DNA of 64,000 nt, from the NCBI GenBank assembly GCA_000621425.1, contig JHYJ01000010.1:78074-142073 (forward strand), in the 5' to 3' direction. The first letter of the stretch is position 1; each line of letters begins with the position of its first letter. Positions 18,324 to 27,086 of this stretch are shown here, piece by piece. The position numbers and the translations under genes were made by a program. The stretch is from Lachnospiraceae bacterium AB2028 (lineage in GTDB: Bacteria; Bacillota; Clostridia; Lachnospirales; Lachnospiraceae). The notes under the pieces were generated by a model that was not told where the DNA came from, did not search any database, and worked only from the letters and a program-made list of their open reading frames with translations.

Positions 18324-19280
18324 TTACTTAGCCTTTATGGGTTTAACCATTTTTCTGATAACAAGCGGCCATATGCAAAGGGCAAAGAGCACCATCAGAA
18401 GTCTTGCTATAAAATTCCCCCAATGATCTCCAAAAGCTGCTATGATCGTAGCCGGTGCAAAAAGTTCTTTCCATCCCAACATGATCCCCGCACCTACACA
18501 TGTCAGTATCGGCAGTTCGGATGTACCGACAGGAATCTCATAACGAATATAATGTCTGTCAATATAGCTTCCGATCATGATTCCGGTAAATGCACCGCAA
18601 GCCTTGAAGCTGTCATTCATCATCTTCTGGGGATCAACTAAGAGCTCTCCGTCAACATAGTCCATTGGATAGGGTTTTAAAGTAATGTACAGAATCGCGG
18701 CCACCACTACGCCCAATCCTACAAAGGTAAGGATATCTATGAGTTTCTCGTTTCCCTGTACTTTCTTCTGAACCAATCCAACGATCAGTATGTTAACAAC
18801 CGACACGCTAAATCCGACTATAACATCCTGGGGCGTATGTACACCAAGATAATTTCTTGAAAATCCCGTGAGAACAATCAGTACTGCACAAATAACGGCA
18901 AGCCACCTGCGCTTATCCTTCTGCCAGGCAACGACTGTACCGTAAGTAACTGTGGCAACTGTTGTATGCCCGCTTGGAAATGAATAGCCCGTCGCAGCCG
19001 TCTTGGAATCTCCGGCCGGTTCGACAAGGTCAGACCGTATCCAGGGACGATAAGCACACACTGTCAGTTTGATCAGTCCGTTAAGAAGCTCTCCTATACC
19101 CCATGTATTGATAAATCTATAGCCCCATTTTTTATCCACGCCCCAAAAAATAACAAAAGGCAGGAACGGCATAATATCCACTGCAAATTTTGACAAAGCA
19201 TTGAAAAACTCATCAAATATGCCGCCGGTTGCATTCCTCAGTTCCTGAAGCCATAACAGATACTGAATATCAATTCCCAT
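18324..19280 (-). CDS. PAP2 superfamily membrane phosphatase
   Basis: A 318-residue membrane protein with all three phosphatase motifs. K-x6-RP is KLTVCAYRP (about residue 68), then PSGH is FPSGHTTVATVTYG (about 102), and S-R-x5-H-x3-D is SRNYLGVHTPQD (about 140). The catalytic His and Arg residues are all in place. Eight or more hydrophobic segments follow, giving a longer C-terminal half than the 200-residue PgpB/BcrC type. Likely a lipid phosphate phosphatase (undecaprenyl-PP, phosphatidate or similar). The substrate cannot be read. GGGAGG site before the ATG. The UlaG-like gene lies 26 bp upstream in the same direction. Confidence 0.92.
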   Translation of the reverse strand: MGIDIQYLLWLQELRNATGGIFDEFFNALSKFAVDIMPFLPFVIFWGVDKKWGYRFINTWGIGELLNGLIKLTVCAYRPWIRSDLVEPAGDSKTAATGYSFPSGHTTVATVTYGTVVAWQKDKRRWLAVICAVLIVLTGFSRNYLGVHTPQDVIVGFSVSVVNILIVGLVQKKVQGNEKLIDILTFVGLGVVVAAILYITLKPYPMDYVDGELLVDPQKMMNDSFKACGAFTGIMIGSYIDRHYIRYEIPVGTSELPILTCVGAGIMLGWKELFAPATIIAAFGDHWGNFIARLLMVLFALCIWPLVIRKMVKPIKAK

Positions 19281-19306
19281 GATTGCCTCCCATATTAAAC
19301 GATATA

Positions 19307-20104
19307 TTAATTTTGAGTTGATTTATCATATACGATCTTTCTCATTATTTTGGGAACAACACATTTTACCCTGCCCCCATATTTTGCGTCAACATAGTCA
19401 GCAAAATCATCCGGGTTTTCGCCGTTAACCGCAAACATATCCCAGTGGCCGGGGATTACTATCTTAGTTCCCACATCCCCTGCAAAATCAGCAGCTTCCT
19501 GATAAACCATATTTCCTATCCAATGCTCCCTATAGCGCTTGGCGTCACGTCCGTTGATCGGGAGCATCTCGATATCGATATCCCCGTACTGCTTAACTTT
19601 CGAAAGCATTCCTTCATACCTTACAGTGTCTCCGGCATGGTGGATCCTTACGCCGTTTCCTTCTATAATATATTGTAAGTATGGATATAAACCTGTCTCT
19701 TTATTCTGATCCAGAAATTCATGGGCTGCAGGTATCGCATGAATTATGCAGTCCTTAACCGTTACAGATTCGCCGTCATTTAATCCAACTGCATTGTCCG
19801 GATTCACTCCGTCTGCAAGGACCTCGCTCATATGCTCCCTTGGAAAAATGAACTTGGCATCAGGATTGGTTTTAGCCCATATCTTCCACGATTCATGATC
19901 AATATGGTCAAGGTGATTATGTGTTCCAAGGAAAGCATCTGCTCCTGTTAATTCATCTGCTTTAATGGGCGGCGCAACAAGCCTGTCTTCAGTGGGGGTT
20001 GCGAAATAATCAACGCATACGATCGTATCGCCCATTTTGATCAGAAGGCCCATCTGACCTAACCATGTCAGTTCCACGATACCGTTGCCCTGATAATTAC
20101 TCAT
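19307..20104 (-). CDS. metallo-beta-lactamase fold hydrolase, UlaG-like
   Basis: A 265-residue MBL-fold enzyme. It has the metal-binding HxHxDH in GTHNHLDHID (about residues 60-69), HAIPAAHE (about 117-124), HAGDTVRYEGM (about 155-165) and GHWDMFAVNGENP near the end. This set, and the C-terminal HWDMF with its following loop, match the L-ascorbate-6-phosphate lactonase (UlaG) group. No ula sugar genes lie nearby, so the actual substrate is uncertain. Strong GGGGGAG site before ATG. Upstream of, and probably co-transcribed with, the PAP2 gene. Confidence 0.85.
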   Translation of the reverse strand: MSNYQGNGIVELTWLGQMGLLIKMGDTIVCVDYFATPTEDRLVAPPIKADELTGADAFLGTHNHLDHIDHESWKIWAKTNPDAKFIFPREHMSEVLADGVNPDNAVGLNDGESVTVKDCIIHAIPAAHEFLDQNKETGLYPYLQYIIEGNGVRIHHAGDTVRYEGMLSKVKQYGDIDIEMLPINGRDAKRYREHWIGNMVYQEAADFAGDVGTKIVIPGHWDMFAVNGENPDDFADYVDAKYGGRVKCVVPKIMRKIVYDKSTQN

Positions 20105-20170
20105 AGTCTCCCCCTTATTTTTCTGCTAATATCTGTACAATAATACAGTCCTGTCATTAATATACTCAGA

Positions 20171-20539
20171 TCAGGTCTCCCCATCATAAACTTCGACATT
20201 AACGATGCCTTTATCCTTAAGCATTCCATATACCTCAGAGCCAAGGATATATTCCCTTAAATCTCCGTCGCTTTCATCATAGATCTTATGATCATATGGA
20301 AATTTCTCTCCTTTAGTATCTAACTCCACTTCCATGCTAAGCTGATAAAATTCACCATCATCCAATTCTCTGGAATACTGTAGGATAAACTTGCATCCCG
20401 GCTGCATAAATATCGCCGGAAGTTCTCCGGCAACATATTCAATCTCACCATTAGAATTTCCTGCCACATCGAAAAAACAGTTGACCAATTCCTCAAGGGT
20501 ATTGCATACTTTTACACTTTTCTGAAGTTTATCTAACAT
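20171..20539 (-). CDS. hypothetical protein, small acidic
   Basis: A 122-residue soluble protein with no signal. Predicted alternating helix and strand (VCNTLEELVNCFFDVAG, AIFMQPGCKFILQYSREL, FYQLSMEVEL), acidic overall. No family recognised. The ATG follows CAGGGAG at good distance, and it is in line with the neighbouring minus-strand genes, 66 bp upstream of the UlaG-like gene. Confidence 0.65.
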   Translation of the reverse strand: MLDKLQKSVKVCNTLEELVNCFFDVAGNSNGEIEYVAGELPAIFMQPGCKFILQYSRELDDGEFYQLSMEVELDTKGEKFPYDHKIYDESDGDLREYILGSEVYGMLKDKGIVNVEVYDGET

Positions 20540-20683
20540 AAATTACTCCCTGCAGTACTCACTGTATCGTATTTTTAGACGATTCCGGCTGCCCATAGCC
20601 AATCCTATCTCCTTTTACTTTGTCCAGAACCACCATGCTATTTTTTATGTTATCATAAAACACAGTCTGCCACATAGAGATAG

Positions 20684-21808
20684 TTATAAATTTAATGTTT
20701 TGAACATCTCCAGTGCCTTATAGTAATACACTTCCTCTGCATGCTCCATTGCATACTCAGGTGAGATACTGTCATCAGCAAGTGTCTCCACACGAGTAAT
20801 TCCATAATTCATGATGTGCTCATATCCGTCTCCGATGCAACCGCAAAGAGCTACACAGGGAACACCTGCCTTGGCAGCATGCTGTCCCACTCCCTGTACA
20901 GCCTTTCCGATACTACTCTGTCCATCCAGTCTGCCTTCACCTGTTACTATTAGATCAGCCCCTTTTATCAATTCATCAAAACGTACAAGGTCAAGTACGC
21001 TCTCTATTCCCGATTGCAATTCTGCCCCAAGTATAAGCTTTAGCATTGCTCCAATTCCACCGGCGGCACCTGCACCTTCTATGGTGTCGGGATCCATGCC
21101 GGTCAATGCCATCAGTACCTTACGGTAATTCTGCATTCCCTCTTCCAGTTCTTTAAGCCCCTTCTGCGATGCTCCCTTCTGAGGACCGTATACATATGTC
21201 GCACCATTAGGTCCACATAATGGATTCCTTACATCACACATCACGCGAATCTTTGCATCCTTTACCTCCGGCAGCAAACCGCTCATATCAATGTTCTTTA
21301 TTTTGTTGAGATCCTGTCCCCTACCTTCCAGCTTTCTTCCATCGGAATCCAAAAACCTTACGCCAAGAGCAGCTGCCGCTCCCATTCCACCATCATTGGT
21401 GGCAGATCCACCGATCGCTACCGTGATATTCTTATATCCTGACTTTAGGGCATCCCTGATCAGTTCACCGGTTCCGTAGCTACTGGTGTTGAGCGGATTT
21501 TTTTCATCCGGTAACAGCAGAGTTAGTCCAGAGGCCTGAGCCATTTCTATCACAGCCTCCCGTTCGTCTAATACCCCGTAATAAGCTTCGCACACTCTCA
21601 TTAACGGATCATGGACAGTCACCGGAACCTTCTTTCCTTTTCCCGCACAAAAAAGGGCATCCAAAGTGCCCTCCCCACCATCTGCCAATATCACAGGAAC
21701 CGTTTCGCAGTCCGGAAATATTTCAGTAGCCGCTCTCTCAAGCAGCTCCGTCGTCTTTTCACTTGTAAGAGTTCCCTTAAAGGAATCTGATGCAAAAATT
21801 AGTTTCAT
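20684..21808 (-). CDS. glxK: glycerate kinase
   Basis: A 374-residue glycerate kinase of the GlxK/GarK family, which makes phosphoglycerate from D-glycerate and ATP. Landmarks: N-terminal ASDSFKGTLTS (residues 5-15), LADGGEGTLDAL (about 43-54), SYGTGELI, GGSATNDGGMGAAAALG (about 135-151), YGPQKGAS, and the C-terminal VTGEGRLDGQS. The length is normal. It lies 64 bp downstream of the solute-binding/permease fusion gene. Symbol by family only; Firmicutes members are also called garK. Confidence 0.95.
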   Translation of the reverse strand: MKLIFASDSFKGTLTSEKTTELLERAATEIFPDCETVPVILADGGEGTLDALFCAGKGKKVPVTVHDPLMRVCEAYYGVLDEREAVIEMAQASGLTLLLPDEKNPLNTSSYGTGELIRDALKSGYKNITVAIGGSATNDGGMGAAAALGVRFLDSDGRKLEGRGQDLNKIKNIDMSGLLPEVKDAKIRVMCDVRNPLCGPNGATYVYGPQKGASQKGLKELEEGMQNYRKVLMALTGMDPDTIEGAGAAGGIGAMLKLILGAELQSGIESVLDLVRFDELIKGADLIVTGEGRLDGQSSIGKAVQGVGQHAAKAGVPCVALCGCIGDGYEHIMNYGITRVETLADDSISPEYAMEHAEEVYYYKALEMFKTLNL

Positions 21809-21872
21809 AACAGTCCCACAAAAATTCAGTATGTCTTTTCAGATGGATCTGACTATCAGCCTACAGGGATTT

Positions 21873-23474
21873 TCAGCGATCGAATAAACTTTCCTCATCC
21901 TCATCCCGAACAGCCCAGGCCGATTCGTCTACCTGTTTTCTATCCTTCGGACGATTATCGTCACGCATTATCCATGATACCAATCCAATGAGCATCATAT
22001 ACAATAACGCCATAACCGTAAGTGGCATGATAAATTCAAAAGTATTCTGTCTGAAATACTCAACTATCCTGGTCATATCATAAACAGCTATGTATCCGGC
22101 TATGGGTGTGAATTTTATAAGATTTATAACATTCTCCCTATAGCTCTTCCACATTGTTTTTCCAGAACGAATATAAAGGGCTGCAAAGAATTCATCCGTA
22201 TCTATGTACTCCACGCGGTAGTTCCGCTCCAGGTCACCGTTTATCTCATCCGTGGCACATTCCTTTATTGTGTGGTACACCCTTTCACTGAATATTATGG
22301 TAAAACCTATGACCGCAGCAACTATCTCACCAAAGTACATATCCTGATAATAAACATAATATAAGAACATTATAGTCATTATGGCAGGTATACCCCTGAT
22401 GATAAGAATGGTCAGCTTGGTCAGCTGTCTTATTATAGGATCCGCACGCTGGGTAAGTATGTACATGGTGCAGCCCATAACTGTTCCGGCAAGGACAGTA
22501 ATGATCGTGATCAGAAGAGTAGTGCCTATGCCCCTCAGGAATAATTTGTAATTATCATTTTCAATAAAGGTTCTGTAAAATGAACGACTGAAATAAGAAA
22601 CTTCCTTTTTCTCCTGCTCGACGCTGTTTCTCACACATATGGATGCACCGCCGCTATAATCCGCTTCGCTGAAGTACAGCCTCTCTGCTCTCTCATCAGT
22701 AACTGTGATGGCACCGCATCCCATATCGTATGTTCCGTCAGCCACGCCATCAAGCATAGCCGTAAAATCCGAAGGACCGGCTTCCAGCGTATATCCGTAT
22801 TCACGGCAGAAACCTATGGCCAGGTCTATGTCATAACCAACAGGTTTACCTGCCGACATATAAGAAAATGGAACATTACTGATATCATAGACAAGCTTTA
22901 TGGTACCGTTAGTTCCGTTAAGGTCTGCCATAGAATCACTGGTCTTATTATCTGTCCGGTCACCGAACCATTTTTCATCAAGCTGCTGCAGTTCACCACT
23001 CGCCCTTAAACTCCTCACATATGCACTGAATTCCTGCCCCAGCTTTTCTCCTGCCTCATTTTTTGTAAATATAAACGCATAGTCAGCAGGCTCCACATAT
23101 CCGTCTATCAGACGGTAATTATCATTCCCACGCATGATTGCCCTGATAATAGGCTCATCATCCACTACACCGTCTGCATTTCCGATAATGATTGACTTAT
23201 ACGCATTCTCACGGCTGTCAAAGTGCAGTATCTTTGCTTCAGGGTAATATTTCTCTGCAAGATCGCTAAAGATGTATCCGTCCACAACTGCCAGGGTAAT
23301 ATCGCTGCTGTTAAAACCTTCCACCGTTTCAGGCAGCGTTTTCGTTTTTTCTTTTTTTCCGCAGGCTGCAGGCAGGATCACAAAAAAGGCAAGCAGCACC
23401 ACTGCAAACATCATTTGCACACTGCTAAATCTTTTTTTTCTTATGCTTTTGTTCCAATTATTAAGCATCTTCAT
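21873..23474 (-). CDS. amino-acid-type ABC transporter fusion: lipoprotein, two solute-binding domains, permease
   Basis: A 533-residue fusion. A lipoprotein signal ends in LPAAC (Cys 38). Residues 55-170 resemble half of a family-3 solute-binding protein (ends LDEKWFGD). Residues 185-290 form a second such domain (PFSYMSAGKPVGYDIDLA, MGCGAITVTDERAERLYFS). Residues 305-510 form a permease (TLLITIITVLAGTVMG, LIIRGIPAIMTIMFLYY). The EAA loop is degenerate: EFFAALY stands where EAAxxLG is usual, preceded by a charged insert. It still aligns with the FTPIAGYIAVYDMTR tail. No ATPase gene lies near. The ribosome binding site is poor. The ancestral end of the upstream lysozyme gene lay only 19 nt before this start. 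Confidence 0.85.
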   Translation of the reverse strand: MKMLNNWNKSIRKKRFSSVQMMFAVVLLAFFVILPAACGKKEKTKTLPETVEGFNSSDITLAVVDGYIFSDLAEKYYPEAKILHFDSRENAYKSIIIGNADGVVDDEPIIRAIMRGNDNYRLIDGYVEPADYAFIFTKNEAGEKLGQEFSAYVRSLRASGELQQLDEKWFGDRTDNKTSDSMADLNGTNGTIKLVYDISNVPFSYMSAGKPVGYDIDLAIGFCREYGYTLEAGPSDFTAMLDGVADGTYDMGCGAITVTDERAERLYFSEADYSGGASICVRNSVEQEKKEVSYFSRSFYRTFIENDNYKLFLRGIGTTLLITIITVLAGTVMGCTMYILTQRADPIIRQLTKLTILIIRGIPAIMTIMFLYYVYYQDMYFGEIVAAVIGFTIIFSERVYHTIKECATDEINGDLERNYRVEYIDTDEFFAALYIRSGKTMWKSYRENVINLIKFTPIAGYIAVYDMTRIVEYFRQNTFEFIMPLTVMALLYMMLIGLVSWIMRDDNRPKDRKQVDESAWAVRDEDEESLFDR

Positions 23475-23548
23475 AAAACGCTAAGTTAACTATTAGTTCT
23501 CCGACTCATTATCATCAGCTTCAGACCCATTCGAATCCGTATCATTAA

Positions 23549-23674
23549 CTAAAACTCCTCACACCGTGTAGTCTTGTCTGACGGTGTTTTAGTGAGACTC
23601 TGCGAACTGGCACCACCGTCAGGCAAGCTACCGGTGTGAGTAAGTTAGTGGTATACAACAAGTGGGAAGTTTTA
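23549..23674. mobile_element. 126-bp inverted-repeat element with 8-bp target duplication
   Basis: Ends are inverted copies: CTAAAACTCCTCACACCG at the left and, read from the right, TAAAACTTCCCAC. Just inside, two inverted units (CACACCG, GTAG, CTTG, CTGACGGTG) face each other. The 8-bp ATCATTAA occurs directly outside both ends (23541-23548 and 23675-23682), a typical target-site duplication. It has no coding capacity. Its right end supplies the TAA stop of the lysozyme gene. The same units occur at 9582-9852 and 45940-45976. Confidence 0.85.
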
Positions 23675-24925
23675 ATCATTAATATTTAAATTTGTCCCCT
23701 TAACTGTTTCAGGCTCCGCCTCATTATCACTTACATTCTCACGGTTCAAGCAAGCCTCCCTTATTGCATCCGCACTTGATGCCCTTTCAAATGAAAGAGT
23801 AAAGTAGTTGTCACAATAAGGATCCTGAGGTATCTCATACATCTTAAGCCAAAGATAACACGCATCCACTACTTTCTTGCTGTTGCGGATCTGCATGTCC
23901 ATACTCTTAAATTCATCCGACTCAAGTATGGAAATGACGTAGTGTGCCTGCATTTCCGGGTCGGCTATATTGAACTTATATTCTTCACCGGGTCCCCCGG
24001 GTCCGAACCAGACTTCAGCATAGTGATACAACCCCTCCTTTTTAGCATAGGAAGTGTACTGGCCGTAGCCGTAGCCTCCGTCAATATTTACCCATTCGCC
24101 GTACTTGTTATAAAAACCATTGGTAGTGTTCAGAAGTCTTGCTTCCAGAAAATCCTGCTTATCGATAGTATGACGGTTTATTTTTTCCGTGTATTCATGA
24201 TCTTCTATTTCCCAGATCTGATTATTGTAATCCTCAAGATTCCCCGCTTCAAAACGGGATTCAGATTTCAGGTTGCACATTACTCCCAGAGTTGCCGTCT
24301 CATTGCCGTCGAAATGTTCCATAAGAAGATCCCATAAAAGCTGTTCCTCGGTTATACCATTAAGTGTATTGTATTGCTTTTCAACAGGAATTTCTTCTTC
24401 CATTACCAGCATTATTGCTTCATCCACCGGTGTATCGTCTATAATGCCCCGTGATTTAAGAAAAGAACCCGGAATGCAGATTTCTATCAGGGCAATAATA
24501 AAAACAAGTACCGCCGCACCGATGGCACTTCTTATGATAAACTTTTTCAGATTTGAGTTGGTTTTATCCGCCTCTATGCGTTTAAGGCGGTTTTTATCAC
24601 GGAGCTTTGTCTCCTGATATAGATTCTGCACAAAGTCTTCGTGTGCTTCCCGTTTCTGATCCAGGCGCTCTCTTCGCTGTTCTATCCTGTCATCTATACG
24701 TTTCCGTCTGTTGGCTAAATACTTATCGAACCTTGCAGTACGCTCAAGGAAACGCTTTATCTTTTCCGCATCCCCTTTAATAAATTTAGCCCTGATCCGT
24801 TCGCGGCGACCCGCTATACGCCGATCCTGCTTTGCACGAAACTCTTCACGAAACTTTGTCCTGCTGCTACGTACACCGGCTATACGCTCATTCCTGCGGT
24901 TAATGTAGCCCTGACGCTTTTCCAT
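23672..24925 (-). CDS. membrane-anchored phage-tail-type lysozyme with basic coiled-coil N-terminus
   Basis: A protein of 417 residues or more. Residues 1-125 are very rich in Arg, Lys and Glu and should form a cytoplasmic coiled coil. One membrane helix lies at about 132-152. Residues about 185-345 look like the phage tail lysozyme domain (WDLLMEHFDGNETATLGVMCNL, SESRFEAGN with the likely catalytic Glu, GGYGYGQYTSYA), which cuts peptidoglycan. The ATG at 24925 lacks a ribosome binding site. The frame stays open upstream, and a GGAG site sits 8 nt before an in-frame ATT at 25021. The C-terminus is cut by the element at 23549-23674: without it the frame would run on for 15 residues to a stop at 23493. 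Confidence 0.8.
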   Translation of the reverse strand: MEKRQGYINRRNERIAGVRSSRTKFREEFRAKQDRRIAGRRERIRAKFIKGDAEKIKRFLERTARFDKYLANRRKRIDDRIEQRRERLDQKREAHEDFVQNLYQETKLRDKNRLKRIEADKTNSNLKKFIIRSAIGAAVLVFIIALIEICIPGSFLKSRGIIDDTPVDEAIMLVMEEEIPVEKQYNTLNGITEEQLLWDLLMEHFDGNETATLGVMCNLKSESRFEAGNLEDYNNQIWEIEDHEYTEKINRHTIDKQDFLEARLLNTTNGFYNKYGEWVNIDGGYGYGQYTSYAKKEGLYHYAEVWFGPGGPGEEYKFNIADPEMQAHYVISILESDEFKSMDMQIRNSKKVVDACYLWLKMYEIPQDPYCDNYFTLSFERASSADAIREACLNRENVSDNEAEPETVKGTNLNIND

Positions 24926-25048
24926 AACGGCCGATTCACGGGCTGTCTTTTTTCTGTAACCGGCATTCGCACGCTCAACAAATCTATTATGCTGTTCTGC
25001 TGTCTTTCTATCGTAATTAATCTCAGGATCTCCAGTTGTTCTATTTAT

Positions 25049-25057
25049 ACTATAACA
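25049..25057 (-). promoter_or_regulatory. extended -10 promoter for the lysozyme gene
   Basis: TGTTATAGT on the minus strand (25057-25049), an extended -10 element. It implies a start point near 25042 and a leader of about 20 nt before the in-frame ATT codon at 25021. No clear -35. Confidence 0.45.
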
Positions 25058-25069
25058 AGCACACTTCTG

Positions 25070-26878
25070 TTATGCTTCGCCCTTCTTCTTCCTTTTATCC
25101 TCATACATCAGGGCATCTGATACCCTGATCATTTCATCTATTGTCTGCGGATCCATGTTCTGCAGCCTTGCATATCCGCAGGCTATCTGTATGGGATACT
25201 TAGGATTGTTTGCATTATAATTATTCTCTGCTATTTCAAGCCTGCTCAGGCTGTCCTTGTATCTTTTTTCCATTTCTGCACTGTCAATACTCAGGACTGC
25301 GCTCTCTACAGCGGCATTCTTTTTCCTTCCGAAAAGACTGCTGTGTCCGGATGTGCTTTTCTCCATGCTGTCAGGCCTTATCACTACCGCAAACTCATCT
25401 CCGCCGACACGGAAACATTCACCCACACGGCCGAATGAATCCCAGATCATACGCGCCGACTTCTGCAGGAACCTGTCGCCTTCCTCATGGCCGCCATTAT
25501 CATTTACCTTTTTGAGATTATTAAGATCCATGGAAACTATTATGAAATCATAACTTCCATCTTCCATTTTTCTCTCAAGCTGCTCACATTCACATTCAAA
25601 GGCTGTTCTGTTGCCTAAATGGGTAAGAGGATCAACATATGCAAGGCGTCTTGCTGATACCGTCTCGTCAGCAAGTTTTTCGTTATCCACATTTCGGATA
25701 AGTGAACCGATGTAGACCATGAGCATGAAAACTGCCACGCCCATACGGGAGTACTGTGCCGCATCCACGCCGCTGCGGTTTGCCGCTAAGAAAATTATCA
25801 GGTCAGCAAGTATGGAAACTGTAAGGATCGATCCGGCGATCACCGGAAGCTTTCCGATTTTGAGCGGTGTTTTACTTTTCTTTGAATCAATAAGGTTTTT
25901 AAGAGCACTGCCTACGACACAAAGGAAAAATACCACCGCATCAATGTACATATATTTCAGCACGTCATGAAAATCAACGGAATGCTTTATATAAACACTG
26001 TAGATTATCACTCCGGCAAATATTGTCTGGCACAGGCATACGATGATCTCTGCCACACGGTTTGTAAAAGTAAACATGGATGTGATGAATCTTGTAAGGG
26101 GATACCATGCCAGGAAAAGAACTGCGTAGTCAAACATAAGGATAATAGCCGAATATGATCCCATTATCAGCACAGGAATCTGGGTTTCTATGGATGACCA
26201 TATTCCCACAAGTGTAGTGAACAATCCGAGCGCCAGGAAGTTATATCTCTTATAGCTCCTGATATGAACGAAATACTCCAATACCATCAGGAAGCCAAGT
26301 ATTATTATCAGTAAGCTTATGAAATAGCCTAAGCCGAAATTCTTAAGATAGTCTTCAAGATAAACCGGGTGGGAACAGATACGCATATAATCAAGCAGAC
26401 AGGAATCATCATCGTATGCGGGATATACAACTATCTTTATTGTCTTTCCGGAATTTTCCGCACCAAGAAAGATATGATGGAAAAGGGACTCCTGTCCCTT
26501 CTGCCCTAAAGGTGCATCTACAAGATGAGTATAGATCTGCTTATCTTCTATATAAACCTCAAAGTGTATATTCTTTCCGTTGAAATGCAGCAGGTCATTA
26601 TTGGTGAGATTATCAGGGAGTTTTTTTGTAGCAATTATACGGCCTTCGGAATCCTTCGGCGCATCGGAAATATGCTCCATGGAATAAAGTTTTCCGTCAC
26701 ATTCCCAGTTCTCCGAAAAAATAAAGGCCTCCGGCATGCCGTTCTGCGGATAAATCTGTCTTCCCACCATAGTACAAGTCATGATAAGCCAAAGCAGACA
26801 GCATATGCCGTACAGCGTGATCATGACCGGCGGGATTTTTTTCATCATTACATCTGTTTTATTAGCAGAATTGTCCAT
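25070..26878 (-). CDS. membrane diguanylate cyclase (7TM-type sensor plus GGDEF)
   Basis: A 602-residue protein. A first membrane helix lies at about 15-36, then an extracytoplasmic beta domain (about 45-180, with NLTNNDLLHFNGKNIHFEVYIED). Seven further helices (about 185-400) are followed by a GGDEF domain (about 420-590) with DPLTHLGNRTAF, NLKKVNDNGGHEEGD and an intact RVGGDEFAVV. It should make c-di-GMP from two GTP. In place of the inhibitory RxxD site there is RVGE, so product inhibition may be weak. The layout matches 7TMR-DISM type receptors. No other gene in its operon is clear. The start has no strong site but no better one exists. Confidence 0.92.
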   Translation of the reverse strand: MDNSANKTDVMMKKIPPVMITLYGICCLLWLIMTCTMVGRQIYPQNGMPEAFIFSENWECDGKLYSMEHISDAPKDSEGRIIATKKLPDNLTNNDLLHFNGKNIHFEVYIEDKQIYTHLVDAPLGQKGQESLFHHIFLGAENSGKTIKIVVYPAYDDDSCLLDYMRICSHPVYLEDYLKNFGLGYFISLLIIILGFLMVLEYFVHIRSYKRYNFLALGLFTTLVGIWSSIETQIPVLIMGSYSAIILMFDYAVLFLAWYPLTRFITSMFTFTNRVAEIIVCLCQTIFAGVIIYSVYIKHSVDFHDVLKYMYIDAVVFFLCVVGSALKNLIDSKKSKTPLKIGKLPVIAGSILTVSILADLIIFLAANRSGVDAAQYSRMGVAVFMLMVYIGSLIRNVDNEKLADETVSARRLAYVDPLTHLGNRTAFECECEQLERKMEDGSYDFIIVSMDLNNLKKVNDNGGHEEGDRFLQKSARMIWDSFGRVGECFRVGGDEFAVVIRPDSMEKSTSGHSSLFGRKKNAAVESAVLSIDSAEMEKRYKDSLSRLEIAENNYNANNPKYPIQIACGYARLQNMDPQTIDEMIRVSDALMYEDKRKKKGEA

Positions 26879-27086
26879 AGCGCCTTATATTATATCATAA
26901 ACGTCCGAAGTTATGTAAATCATTGTTTTCTGCTGTACGCAAGGCATTTCATAGGCCTATACCGTATCATTTGAATAAAATCCTGTATAAGAATATAATG
27001 GTAGCTGTTGATGCAATACAGGCAGCATAATTGCAGAACTACAAACCGGCACAGCCCCGGGCATTTTACCGGGCAGGAGAGATTCC

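Noticed and set aside
23672..24925. Lysozyme as sign of a prophage
   Set aside because: No other phage structural, integrase or regulatory genes lie near; the neighbours are host genes.
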